Notes under the pieces: model-generated
Seen by the model: only the letters and a program-made list of their open reading frames with translations
Told to the model about the DNA's origin: nothing
The model's database searches: none
DNA from: Sinotaia quadrata
Lineage: Eukaryota > Mollusca > Gastropoda > Architaenioglossa > Viviparidae
Assembly: GCA_028829895.1 (NCBI GenBank)
Contig: CM054181.1
Coordinates: 9,509,001 to 9,573,000 of the forward strand
DNA length: 64,000 nt
Reading direction: 5' to 3'
In this document: positions 53,101 to 55,438 of the stretch, one piece after another
How the letters are laid out: each line of letters starts with the position of its first letter
How positions within the stretch are numbered: the stretch's first letter is position 1
Made by a program: the position numbers and the translations under genes

Positions 53101-55438
53101 CATGAGAGATAGGAATATTAGGTGTAAAATGATATGATTTTTAGTACTGACACGAGGCAGGTAATATTAGATGTAAAATAATTTTTAGTATTGACATGAG
53201 ATAGATAATATTAGGTGTAAAATGTTATGACTTGCAGTTTTGACATGAGACAGATGTGGCGGAGTAAATTTGCCTGTCCCTATTTCTAAACTTAATTATT
53301 ATATAATTTGTTAAATGTCAAAGTGACATGACCTTCGGGTACTGTGCATTATGATACTTCTGTAAGTACTAAAGTTAAAATAACAATTCAGGTAAAGAAT
53401 ATGCTAGAACTTGCTGATGTCATCTGAACCAGTTCCAAGCAGATGAGTATTTTTTTTCTGACAAATAGTTTCATACTTGCTCATTACAATTTCATCCAAT
53501 GGGATAGACTGTAGTACTGGACTATGTAGAAATGATGCAGTTTGGTAATACTTAAAAGTGGATTGTGTACTACTTACAAGTGGATTGTGTACTACTTACA
53601 AGAGGACTTGATAATATTTACAATTGGACTTGATAATACTTACAAGTGTACTGTGTACTTGTCTTTGATTTGCAGCTTTCCAGAGAAGTACTGGGACCTG
53701 AAGTTGCCTCACAAATTGCCCCCACAGAAGGATCCCTTGTCCATAGTTGGGCTACCAATGCTCGGCTATCTAGAGCAAGGTGTAGCCACATCGCTCATCA
53801 CTTCCATGGCTGCTGTCGGAAACTTTAAGCCCAAGTACCCCTTTATCTCCTCCACACGTTCAGCGATCTTGTATCTGGCATACCATTTGAAAGGTAAAAT
53901 ATTACTCCCCTTTGCATCACTCTTGTTGTCAAGAGTGTGAGACCGACCCAGTTCATCAGTTTTCCAATTAAGCCTACTTCCTCCTTGGGAAGGTTGATCT
54001 CAGTGCCCACTTGTAATTATGGAGTGCTAAGAGTTCTGAGATATGAAGCAATAATAAAAATCTATATTTTTATTATTATTATCATTGCACAAATTAATCT
54101 GAAACGTTATTTCAAAGTACAAAATATTGTAAAGTGTTGACAGTTTTATTACAAGGTCCAGTTAACTCCTCCCTCCCCAAAAAATAAAAACCTGTTATGC
54201 ATCATTGTTATAGTGTCACATTGTTAACTTCCAGAGTCTAATGTAATAATAGACATAATGATTTTGCTGAAAATAAAAATGTTAGATACTATTTGCCGAT
54301 CTTTGCCTGTCAAGGTTGTATGCACTTTACATTGAATATACATGTATTACTTTTCAGATTATGTAATGTTTTTTCAGACAAGGAATCATTTCATTAGTTG
54401 CAAGGAATAGACAAGGAATCATTTCATTATTAATAGTTGCAAGGAATAGACAAGGAATCATTTCATTATTAATAGTTGCAATGGTATCCTGCATGTAAAA
54501 GTTTGTCAGTATCTAAACATTATTTGAAATTTAAGTGCATTAGCACTCAAGCACTGTATACAAGTGCCCTTTCTTTTAGCATTGATAATTAATTTACAGC
54601 TTGGATAAATCATCCCTAGACAGTTAAAGTTGACTATATTATAATTAATTAAGGTAGTATTAATAGTTGTTCAGGTTTGCATTAGCACTGGATAGTACCT
54701 TTGTATAGATATAATATTTACAAAGTTTGTATAGTCAAGTCTACATTTCCACCATTTGTTACAACTATCATTAAAAATAACACTAGTCAGAGTACACTTT
54801 CAGTCAGTATTATTAATGATGCTTCACTAACTTTTGTTGTTACAAAAACCTTGCAAGAAACAACCATCATTATTTGAATTAACTGTTGACTGTTGGAAAA
54901 TATTTTATAGATTGCTTATAGAGAAGAAAATAACAAAATATATCTTTTGCAAAGTATGCAAAATATTTATTTTAAAGAAAATGCTTATTTTTAATTCCTA
55001 GAATAATGATAGATGCCCAATAAAGTTTTAAAATTGTGCACACTATGAATGATAAAGTATTTGTTTTGAAAAAAACTTATTAAGATTGCCATTTTAAAAA
55101 GTTCCTAGTTGAATAATAGATATGCAATAACAGTGCTAAGATTTGTACACATTATGCATTTATTGTTACTCCTGCTAGTGCTATTTAAGATTTATAGTAT
55201 ACATAATTACTTGCTTTCCATTCCAGCTTTTAATCCTAAAAGTTCAGATTATGTACGCAAAAAGTACAAGCAGAAGCTTAAGAAATTTGAAGAGACATGC
55301 AATCTCATTCGATACCTTGGTGACAACATGACAATACGCTATCGTGAACCTGTAGAGCGGCCATCAGATTTCGATTCCAAGCTGGAGGTGTTTTTTGCCT
55401 TGAAGGGCATCGAACCCACACCAACCTGGATTGCATAG
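425..55438 (+). CDS. AK9: Adenylate kinase 9 (AK9), 29 exons, 5' end outside window
   Basis: Multi-domain nucleoside mono/diphosphate kinase; family members transfer phosphate from ATP or other NTPs to AMP-type nucleotides. The traced exons are 425-666, 1035-1215, 4912-5068, 9011-9397, 11688-11940, 14206-14436, 18153-18253, 19821-20030, 23159-23196, 26482-26650, 27608-27726, 29763-29972, 30905-31089, 32142-32232, 34197-34360, 35764-35983, 36602-36670, 37125-37244, 39536-39652, 40445-40663, 42232-42445, 43330-43531, 46780-46926, 48058-48275, 50144-50302, 51401-51599, 52271-52369, 53676-53893, 55227-55438. Their sum is 5151 nt, an intact frame of 1716 residues plus TAG. P-loops lie at window residues 121 (GPPLSGKTT), 776 (GPRGSGKS) and 1224 (GPPKSGKTT). 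Residue order and wording follow vertebrate AK9 (about 1900 residues) to the C-terminus, so the missing part should be roughly the first kinase domain. The exon assignment is from sequence only; no transcript was seen. Confidence 0.96.
797..820. repeat. (TA)n microsatellite in intron 1
   Basis: About 12 TA repeats. Intron 1 (667-1034) otherwise shows only A/T-rich unique sequence. Confidence 0.9.
1035..1215 (+). CDS. AK9: AK9 exon b: second kinase domain P-loop
   Basis: Acceptor TTTGTCTCAG, donor ACA|GTGAGT, ends phase 0. It encodes [17 protein letters not shown], completing the first YHS-like module, a proline-rich spacer, and the Walker A motif GPPLSGKTT at 1153-1179. By comparison with vertebrate AK9 this begins the second of the gene's kinase domains. 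Confidence 0.95.
1153..1179 (+). other. AK9: Walker A of kinase domain 2 (GPPLSGKTT)
   Basis: GPPLSGKTT fits G-x-x-x-x-G-K-T/S. It binds the donor nucleotide phosphates in this family. Confidence 0.95.
1534..2118. repeat. 32-bp minisatellite, ~18 copies, with higher-order structure
   Basis: Core GACATTTCTTATTGCAAAG every 32 bp. A five-unit block at 1791-1950 appears to be repeated at 1951-2110. Confidence 0.95.
2130..2500. repeat. 32-bp minisatellite, diverged subfamily
   Basis: Core GGCATCTCTTATTATAGTG; same unit length as, and similar to, the adjacent 1534-2118 array, so the two arrays likely share an origin. Confidence 0.9.
2490..2810. repeat. ~75-bp tandem repeat, ~4 copies
   Basis: Core CTGCTTGATCATTTGATGTA recurs four times. 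Confidence 0.85.
2820..3420. repeat. Degenerate ~110-bp tandem repeat
   Basis: Core AGAATTGCCTGGTTATCTTA recurs with drift. Confidence 0.75.
3400..3660. repeat. ~44-bp tandem repeat
   Basis: Core CATCTGTTACTGCAAAGTAA and CTCATATGGTTGTAT alternate. Confidence 0.8.
4500..4935. repeat. ~45-bp minisatellite that includes the exon c splice acceptor
   Basis: Core CTTGTCCAGGTGTTGAAAG every ~45 bp; the last unit contains the real acceptor CTTGTGCAG and the first bases of the exon at 4912. Nine or so copies. Confidence 0.9.
4912..5068 (+). CDS. AK9: AK9 exon c: kinase domain 2, helical segment
   Basis: Acceptor TTCTTGTGCAG, donor AAG|GTGAGT, phase 0 to phase 1. It encodes [16 protein letters not shown] and a charged helical stretch ending AAAREE, which corresponds to the region after the P-loop in AK9. 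Its first 25 or so bases are also the unit of the minisatellite that fills the upstream intron end. Confidence 0.92.
5090..5370. repeat. ~43-bp minisatellite in intron 3
   Basis: Core TTAGTTTGACAAGTGGGGCA repeats about six times. Confidence 0.85.
5460..6090. repeat. Two degenerate tandem repeats in intron 3
   Basis: First a repeat with GATAGTAGCTCTTTAAGTAG, then about 45-bp units with CTAGTGTTAATATACAAGTA. Confidence 0.75.
6090..8080. other. Intron 3, mostly unique sequence
   Basis: AT-rich, no conserved frame. Contains a short (CTT)n run at about 7267-7287 and a partly repeated segment near 6780-6970. Short open frames on both strands here lack codon bias. Confidence 0.6.
8080..8510. repeat. 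Degenerate ~65-70-bp tandem repeat
   Basis: TTGTTTTGAATTAGGTCAGC recurs with drift about six times before exon d. Confidence 0.7.
9011..9397 (+). CDS. AK9: AK9 exon d: low-complexity acidic insert
   Basis: Acceptor TTTAATTGCAG; donor GATG|GTAAAA chosen because it leaves phase 1, matching the next exon. It encodes a Glu/Ala-rich coiled stretch, then a Ser/Glu/Val-rich segment. Two sets of short coding repeats are visible: an 8-residue EAEERALL pair at about 9049-9096 and a 10-residue unit repeated about five times at 9184-9321. Poorly conserved between species; a linker inserted into kinase domain 2. Confidence 0.88.
9590..9980. repeat. Degenerate ~45-bp repeat in intron 4
   Basis: Copies share CATCTTAAAATGCA and CAGTCATCTCACTAGTG; grades into the regular array that follows. 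Confidence 0.7.
9980..10405. repeat. 43-bp minisatellite, ~10 copies
   Basis: Near-identical units with core ACATACCTCCAAAACGATCA; contains ACTAGT sites at each unit. Confidence 0.95.
10660..11400. repeat. Degenerate ~31-bp repeat in intron 4
   Basis: Core GACTACAGTAACTGTTACAC recurs more than 15 times with variable length. Confidence 0.8.
11407..11602. repeat. (GT)n tracts with a short duplicated spacer
   Basis: About 24 GT repeats at 11407-11454 and a second tract ending in CATG repeats near 11600. The spacer holds TTCTTTTCAG at 11510-11519, which looks like an acceptor. Confidence 0.95.
11688..11940 (+). CDS. AK9: AK9 exon e: kinase domain 2 linker
   Basis: Acceptor AATTGACAG, donor CCAAT|GTGAGT; enters phase 1 and leaves phase 2. 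It encodes an acidic linker followed by [15 protein letters not shown] and [18 protein letters not shown], which matches the conserved part of AK9 just before the second kinase domain's nucleotide-binding motif. A GT microsatellite lies just upstream. Confidence 0.92.
12149..12783. repeat. 47-bp minisatellite, ~13 copies, in intron 5
   Basis: Core CACCATGTTTGACCTGGATG; flanked by degenerate copies from about 12000 to 12970. Confidence 0.95.
13217..13323. repeat. 34-bp repeat, 3 copies
   Basis: Core TCAAATAATGGCCATAATTT. Confidence 0.9.
13650..14035. repeat. ~77-bp minisatellite, ~5 copies
   Basis: Core CAAATAGCGCACTGGGTCAG; later copies are shortened. Confidence 0.9.
14206..14436 (+). CDS. 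AK9: AK9 exon f: domain 2 LDNFP motif
   Basis: Acceptor CTGTACAG, donor ACG|GTAAGG. It encodes [17 protein letters not shown], the domain 2 counterpart of the adenylate kinase D-G-F-P-R motif, in which the arginine is not retained. It continues [12 protein letters not shown], a typical kinase core strand, and ends in a Glu/Arg-rich coiled-coil start. Confidence 0.94.
14440..15170. repeat. 31-bp minisatellite, ~20 copies, directly after exon f
   Basis: Core GAATGAAGAACATAATGCTT; starts within a few bases of the exon f donor. Confidence 0.95.
15170..15970. repeat. Degenerate ~90-bp repeat in intron 6
   Basis: TTTGGGCTGAA and AACAATAATTATTAA motifs alternate with drift. Confidence 0.65.
15970..18150. 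other. Intron 6, unique AT-rich sequence
   Basis: No conserved frame, no clear repeat. An A-rich tract lies at about 16500-16620. The open frame at 17518 is not supported. Confidence 0.6.
18153..18253 (+). CDS. AK9: AK9 exon g: coiled-coil linker
   Basis: Acceptor ATATTGTAG, donor GACG|GTAAGA; enters phase 2, leaves phase 1. It encodes an alternating Glu/Arg helix ([20 protein letters not shown]) that continues the coiled coil of the preceding exon. No start codon would make it a gene of its own; phase and composition tie it to AK9. Confidence 0.88.
18780..19400. repeat. ~59-bp minisatellite in intron 7
   Basis: Core TTCAGTCTGTCTATTGTGGT; four near-identical units, then shorter and degenerate ones with TTAGGTTCTTCTGTA. 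Confidence 0.9.
19821..20030 (+). CDS. AK9: AK9 exon h: acidic linker
   Basis: Acceptor TTCTTTTTAG, donor CGAG|GTAGGT, phase 1 to phase 1. It encodes a Glu/Pro/Asn-rich acidic linker of about 70 residues between kinase domains 2 and 3. Such a linker exists in vertebrate AK9 but is hardly conserved in sequence, so the call rests on frame, splice sites and composition. Confidence 0.86.
20100..21120. repeat. Degenerate ~35-bp repeats flanking a poly-C tract
   Basis: GGAATTTACAGGGGATATAT recurs on both sides of a unique stretch at about 20680-20900 containing a C tract (20814-20831). Confidence 0.8.
21339..21833 (-). mobile_element. Decayed LINE-type retrotransposon fragment (reverse transcriptase C-terminal region)
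   Basis: Reading the minus strand in one frame gives a continuous similarity to the C-terminal region of LINE-like polymerase ORFs: [15 protein letters not shown], then WDF and a Lys/Arg-rich region, [13 protein letters not shown], and PIVIGALG. Three in-frame stop codons show it is dead. Only about 165 codons remain; the rest of the element is absent. The family is not assigned. Confidence 0.75.
22010..22655. repeat. 57-bp minisatellite, ~11 copies, in intron 8
   Basis: Core TTCTCCTGTAACTGGATAGA. The unit is a multiple of three, so long open frames appear on the minus strand; these are by-products. Confidence 0.95.
22993..23101. repeat. (CA)n microsatellite with duplicated CATGCACACGCGCG block
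   Basis: Two copies of a CA tract headed by ACATGCACACGCGCGC, just upstream of exon i. Confidence 0.95.
23159..23196 (+). CDS. AK9: AK9 exon i: 38-nt micro-exon
   Basis: Acceptor TTTGTTTCAG, donor GAG|GTAAAA; completes the phase 1 codon and ends phase 0, encoding [13 protein letters not shown]. Without it the frame would not join exons h and j. Short and acidic, so less certain than its neighbours, but the total frame of the gene closes only with it. Confidence 0.75.
23200..23770. repeat. Degenerate ~60-70-bp repeat in intron 9
   Basis: ATGATTGTCATTCAAGCCTT motif recurs with drift from the exon i donor onwards. Confidence 0.7.
24180..24331. repeat. Perfect inverted repeat, 61-bp arms, 30-bp loop
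   Basis: Arm 1 is 24180-24240, loop 24241-24270, arm 2 24271-24331. Reading arm 2 in reverse complement reproduces arm 1 at every base I compared, starting CTTATATTCTTCATGAGCCA. Confidence 0.95.
24395..24735. repeat. 25-bp minisatellite, ~14 copies
   Basis: Core ACTAGTAGTTCACCAACAC; units alternate between ACACC and ACACT endings. Starts 64 bp after the inverted repeat. Confidence 0.95.
24736..25670. other. Intron 9, unique sequence
   Basis: Less AT-biased than its surroundings, no conserved frame recognised. Could be an old insertion; nothing supports a family. Confidence 0.5.
25680..25880. repeat. ~63-bp repeat, 3 copies
   Basis: Core AGTCTTCCTTAACCTGGATA. Confidence 0.9.
25960..26460. 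repeat. ~42-bp minisatellite before exon j
   Basis: Core TGGCTTGCAACAGTCAGAAA about nine times, then a shorter repeat with GAATATGTCATATTATGCTC. Confidence 0.9.
26482..26650 (+). CDS. AK9: AK9 exon j: pre-domain 3 linker
   Basis: Acceptor CATTTTGCAG, donor GAAA|GTAAGA, phase 0 to phase 1. It encodes [20 protein letters not shown] and [18 protein letters not shown]. This matches the conserved AK9 segment with a P-E-F/C-P-E start and a kinase-associated helix before the acidic run. Confidence 0.9.
27170..27590. repeat. Degenerate ~55-60-bp repeat in intron 10
   Basis: GATGTTAAAGTTATACCTAT recurs with drift up to exon k. Confidence 0.8.
27608..27726 (+). CDS. AK9: AK9 exon k: PYTYQAWE plus polyacidic run
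   Basis: Acceptor CAACTCAG, donor GAG|GTGAAC, phase 1 to phase 0. It encodes [21 protein letters not shown], a conserved AK9 marker, followed by an uninterrupted Glu/Asp run of about a dozen residues written in GAA/GAG/GAT codons. Confidence 0.92.
27735..28480. repeat. 55-bp minisatellite, ~14 copies, directly after exon k
   Basis: Core CTAATGTGCTAAATAAATAT; some units are 4-8 bp shorter or carry an extra ACATG. Each copy contains AATAAA. Confidence 0.95.
28690..29045. repeat. 49-bp minisatellite, ~7 copies
   Basis: Core TAGCTTTCTGATATCTGTTA. Confidence 0.95.
29046..29500. other. Intron 11, unique higher-GC block
   Basis: Less AT-rich than the flanking arrays and free of tandem repeats. 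An old transposon insertion is possible but no termini or coding remnant were recognised. Confidence 0.4.
29763..29972 (+). CDS. AK9: AK9 exon l: second YHS-like module
   Basis: Acceptor AAGACACAG, donor AGA|GTAATG (weak), phase 0 to phase 0. It encodes [19 protein letters not shown] then [20 protein letters not shown], a complete CPV/YHS-like module in one exon at 29814-29948. It directly precedes the P-loop exon of kinase domain 3. Confidence 0.95.
29973..30904. other. Intron 12, unique AT-rich sequence
   Basis: No array of note; two short similar segments near 30600-30880 share a CAGAAATAGAACACTA string. Confidence 0.6.
30905..31089 (+). CDS. AK9: AK9 exon m: kinase domain 3 P-loop
   Basis: Acceptor GTTTTCACTAG, donor GA|GTAAGC, phase 0 to phase 2. 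It encodes [20 protein letters not shown] with Walker A at 30932-30955, then [20 protein letters not shown], the usual kinase core following the P-loop, and an acidic tail. Confidence 0.95.
30932..30955 (+). other. AK9: Walker A of kinase domain 3 (GPRGSGKS)
   Basis: GPRGSGKS is a canonical P-loop. This domain also keeps the GFPR arginine (35783-35797), so it looks the most complete of the three in view. Confidence 0.95.
31160..31350. mobile_element. Possible SINE-like remnant in intron 13
   Basis: A GC-richer segment (GAGTGCGGAAACCAGCAGGG then a GGGACTTAGATTCTG string) recalls the tRNA-derived part of animal SINEs in reverse orientation. Very degraded; could be chance. Confidence 0.25.
31360..31590. 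repeat. Degenerate ATTATTATAGGAATAT-type repeat
   Basis: ATTTTATAGGAATATgattTAATAAG-like units recur several times. Confidence 0.6.
32142..32232 (+). CDS. AK9: AK9 exon n: domain 3 acidic insert
   Basis: Acceptor TTGTTATTAG, donor GAG|GTATTT, phase 2 to phase 0. It encodes about 30 residues of acidic, unconserved linker ([18 protein letters not shown]). Assigned by phase and splice sites. Confidence 0.82.
32625..32815. repeat. ~58-bp repeat, ~3 copies, in intron 14
   Basis: Core TTTGCATGTCACTGCAAGC. Confidence 0.9.
32815..33290. repeat. 50-bp minisatellite, ~9 copies
   Basis: Core GATGTCTGTGATGACAGAGA; each unit contains TTGTTTGCAG, which looks like a splice acceptor. Confidence 0.95.
33685..34140. 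repeat. Tandem repeats of TTAGTTATCC type
   Basis: Units of about 18-36 bp built on GTGAATTAGTTATCCTCATT; degenerate in the right half. Confidence 0.85.
34197..34360 (+). CDS. AK9: AK9 exon o: domain 3, PPEVLD segment
   Basis: Acceptor GTTTCTTCAG, donor TCAA|GTAAGT, phase 0 to phase 2. It encodes an acidic start, then [20 protein letters not shown], which is strongly conserved in AK9 and precedes the D/E-G-F-P-R motif of kinase domain 3. Confidence 0.95.
34375..35080. other. Intron 15, unique sequence
   Basis: No conserved frame. Composition is more even than the neighbouring arrays. Confidence 0.5.
35085..35260. repeat. ~30-bp repeat in intron 15
   Basis: GGCACAGATTGCATATAGAC-like units, about five copies, followed by degenerate CATAATTACTGAC units to 35640. 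Confidence 0.8.
35764..35983 (+). CDS. AK9: AK9 exon p: domain 3 EGFPRT motif
   Basis: Acceptor CATTTTCAG, donor AGG|GTTTGT, phase 2 to phase 0. It encodes [19 protein letters not shown], the canonical nucleotide monophosphate kinase motif with its arginine intact (35783-35797), followed by [13 protein letters not shown] basic Lys/Arg-rich coiled coil begins at [12 protein letters not shown]. Confidence 0.96.
36160..36565. repeat. ~31-bp minisatellite filling intron 16
   Basis: Core GGCAACATATCAGTAGGTAA, alternating with a shorter GGCAAACATATTAGATAAAT form; ends about 40 bp before exon q. Confidence 0.9.
36602..36670 (+). CDS. AK9: AK9 exon q: basic coiled coil
   Basis: Acceptor AATTTTCAG, donor GCA|GTGAGT; a 69-nt exon with phase 0 at both ends, encoding a 23-residue Glu/Arg helix ([20 protein letters not shown]). 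It could be skipped without breaking frame. Confidence 0.9.
37125..37244 (+). CDS. AK9: AK9 exon r: acidic linker
   Basis: Acceptor AATTTCAG, donor GAG|GTTAGT; 120 nt, phase 0 at both ends. It encodes a Glu-rich linker ending [12 protein letters not shown], which resembles the conserved D-I-E-N-I-L-E-D-E-F stretch of AK9. Confidence 0.93.
37270..38860. repeat. 1.6-kb T/G-rich minisatellite array in intron 18
   Basis: Regular 44-bp units (core GAATTGATGCACTTTGTTGT) from about 38200, preceded by degenerate units of the same type. Strong strand asymmetry: little C on the + strand. Confidence 0.95.
39536..39652 (+). CDS. AK9: AK9 exon s: acidic linker into kinase domain 4
   Basis: Acceptor TTTTGACAG, donor AAG|GTCAGG; 117 nt, phase 0 at both ends. 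It encodes an acidic run then [20 protein letters not shown], matching the segment that leads into the next conserved block. Confidence 0.93.
39690..40010. repeat. ~37-bp repeat in intron 19
   Basis: Core GCATTAATTTATTAGATTAG; one two-unit block is duplicated. Confidence 0.85.
40040..40215. repeat. 40-bp repeat, 4 copies
   Basis: Core GAGAATGTCAACTGAAAAGG. Confidence 0.9.
40445..40663 (+). CDS. AK9: AK9 exon t: pre-domain 4 block, start of third YHS-like module
   Basis: Acceptor TGTCATTTAG, donor AAG|GTAGGT; 219 nt, phase 0 at both ends. It encodes [20 protein letters not shown] and the segment ending FAKWCPVK. That WCPV starts the third YHS-like module at 40652, which is split by the intron. 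Confidence 0.95.
40664..41690. other. Intron 20, mostly unique
   Basis: A short ~60-bp repeat with TCCTGGATTTCTTGCTAG occurs at 40690-40830; the rest shows nothing recognisable. Confidence 0.5.
41695..42030. repeat. ~43-bp repeat in intron 20
   Basis: Core ATTTAGTAAACTGTTTAGTT, about seven copies. Confidence 0.85.
42232..42445 (+). CDS. AK9: AK9 exon u: third YHS-like module and kinase domain 4 P-loop
   Basis: Acceptor TTCTTTGCAG, donor ACAA|GTATGT, phase 0 to phase 1. It encodes [20 protein letters not shown], then [19 protein letters not shown] with Walker A at 42418-42444. Confidence 0.96.
42418..42444 (+). other. AK9: Walker A of kinase domain 4 (GPPKSGKTT)
   Basis: GPPKSGKTT, followed across the intron by RLSIGEAMR, the NMP-binding segment. 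Confidence 0.95.
42480..43260. other. Intron 21, degenerate T-rich sequence
   Basis: Loose AACCTTTGTCTTTAAcaGAG-type units at 42510-42720 and a ~33-bp TTATTTATTACTGTTCTTTA repeat at 43125-43235. Confidence 0.6.
43330..43531 (+). CDS. AK9: AK9 exon v: kinase domain 4 NMP-binding segment
   Basis: Acceptor CTTGCTGCAG, donor CGGGG|GTGAGT, phase 1 to phase 2. It encodes [16 protein letters not shown], the counterpart of the LSxGDLLR motif of adenylate kinases, and [20 protein letters not shown]. Its donor site is the first of a row of 42-bp tandem copies. Confidence 0.95.
43518..43705. repeat. 42-bp minisatellite spanning the exon v donor
   Basis: Four GTGAGTTGACTCTATTGATT units; the first is the real donor at 43532, with copies at 43574, 43616 and 43658. 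Confidence 0.95.
43720..44660. repeat. 46-bp minisatellite, ~20 copies
   Basis: Core GAGGTTTGGAGAGATAGTGG; purine-rich on the + strand. Degenerate relatives continue to about 45200. Confidence 0.95.
45205..45665. repeat. 47-bp minisatellite, ~9-10 copies
   Basis: Core AATAATTTTGGTGAGGAATA; nearly identical units. Followed by a C tract at 45705-45716. Confidence 0.95.
45735..46020. repeat. Degenerate AAGGAATAGTTATAATGAG repeat
   Basis: About seven units of 35-60 bp. Confidence 0.8.
46330..46690. repeat. ~32-bp minisatellite, ~11 copies, before exon w
   Basis: Core TAAGTTAATCATGGCTATAC. Confidence 0.9.
46780..46926 (+). CDS. AK9: AK9 exon w: domain 4 LDGYP motif
   Basis: Acceptor TGACGATAG, donor ACTAG|GTAAGT, phase 2 to phase 2. 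It encodes [20 protein letters not shown], the fourth-domain form of the D-G-F-P-R motif with Met in place of Arg. [17 protein letters not shown] follows. Confidence 0.95.
46935..47225. repeat. 52-bp minisatellite, ~5 copies, after exon w
   Basis: Core ATAGACAGCAACAGTTTAAT; starts close to the exon donor. The rest of intron 23 (47230-48050) is unique. Confidence 0.9.
48058..48275 (+). CDS. AK9: AK9 exon x: end of kinase domain 4
   Basis: Acceptor TTTCCAAAG, donor CAAG|GTAAGG, phase 2 to phase 1. It encodes a tyrosine-containing helix and [20 protein letters not shown], the final beta strand and helix of the kinase fold, ending [10 protein letters not shown]. Confidence 0.95.
48276..49800. 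repeat. Degenerate ~25-50-bp array rich in donor-like sites
   Basis: Units of the type AACAAGGTGAGATGTGTTTG recur across 1.5 kb from the exon x donor; the right half drifts to AAGGTCAGATTGGGTTTAT units. Confidence 0.9.
49880..50180. repeat. ~55-bp array that includes the exon y acceptor
   Basis: CACTGCAGGATATTCAGCAT units; the last one overlaps the real acceptor at 50143 and the first ~30 bases of the exon. Confidence 0.9.
50144..50302 (+). CDS. AK9: AK9 exon y: fourth YHS-like module start
   Basis: Acceptor TTCATTGCAG, donor AGAG|GTCAGT, phase 1 to phase 1. It encodes [20 protein letters not shown] and [18 protein letters not shown], a conserved AK9 block starting the fourth CPV module at 50221. 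Confidence 0.95.
50310..51390. other. Intron 25, unique AT-rich sequence
   Basis: A diverged pair of ~70-bp segments with CCTGCCTGCC lies at about 51220-51330; otherwise nothing recognised. Confidence 0.5.
51401..51599 (+). CDS. AK9: AK9 exon z: fourth module end and fifth module start
   Basis: Acceptor ATCTACCAG, donor GCAG|GTTGGT, phase 1 to phase 2. It encodes [20 protein letters not shown], then a proline-rich spacer and [15 protein letters not shown], which opens the fifth CPV module at 51568. Confidence 0.95.
51615..51965. repeat. 34-bp minisatellite, ~10 copies, after exon z
   Basis: Core TTAAATGACAGTGGATATAC; begins about 15 bp after the donor. Confidence 0.95.
52271..52369 (+). CDS. 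AK9: AK9 exon aa: fifth YHS-like module
   Basis: Acceptor TTCATTACAG, donor ATGAG|GTTTGT, phase 2 to phase 2. It encodes [20 protein letters not shown] and [14 protein letters not shown]. The YEALVPG string is highly conserved in AK9. Confidence 0.95.
52740..53245. repeat. ~50-bp repeat in intron 27
   Basis: Core ATATTAGGTGTAAAATGCTA, about nine degenerate units ending where the interspersed element at 53255 begins. Confidence 0.85.
53255..53527 (+). mobile_element. Unnamed interspersed element, copy A
   Basis: Starts TGTGGCGGAGTAAATTTGC and shares colinear blocks with 60685-60913 read in reverse: CCCTATTTCTA, AAAGTGAC, GAATATGCT, TTGCTGATG, CAGTTCCAA, GATGAGTA. About 270 bp, no coding capacity seen, family not recognised; a SINE or a short DNA element would both fit. 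Confidence 0.65.
53530..53665. repeat. ~22-bp repeat just before exon bb
   Basis: CTTACAAGTGGATTGTGTAC units, about five, partly degenerate. Confidence 0.85.
53676..53893 (+). CDS. AK9: AK9 exon bb: LPHKLPP block and degenerate P-loop
   Basis: Acceptor TGATTTGCAG, donor AAAG|GTAAAA, phase 2 to phase 1. It encodes [17 protein letters not shown], then [18 protein letters not shown] at the position where a P-loop follows the earlier modules, lacking the GKT/S residues. [15 protein letters not shown] closes the exon. Confidence 0.95.
53749..53772 (+). other. AK9: Degenerate P-loop remnant (GLPMLGYL)
   Basis: GLPMLGYL sits in the position held by a Walker A after modules 1-3 but lacks Lys-Thr/Ser, so it cannot bind phosphate in the usual way. 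Confidence 0.6.
53900..55220. other. Intron 28, mostly unique
   Basis: Three copies of a ~39-bp unit (GACAAGGAATCATTTCATTA) at 54377-54480; otherwise AT-rich and featureless. Confidence 0.6.
55227..55438 (+). CDS. AK9: AK9 terminal coding exon
   Basis: Acceptor TTCCATTCCAG, phase 1; stop TAG at 55436-55438. It encodes [20 protein letters not shown] and ends [14 protein letters not shown], which lines up with the C-terminus of vertebrate AK9 (AFNPKGSEYTRKKY... region). This fixes the end of the gene. Confidence 0.96.
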
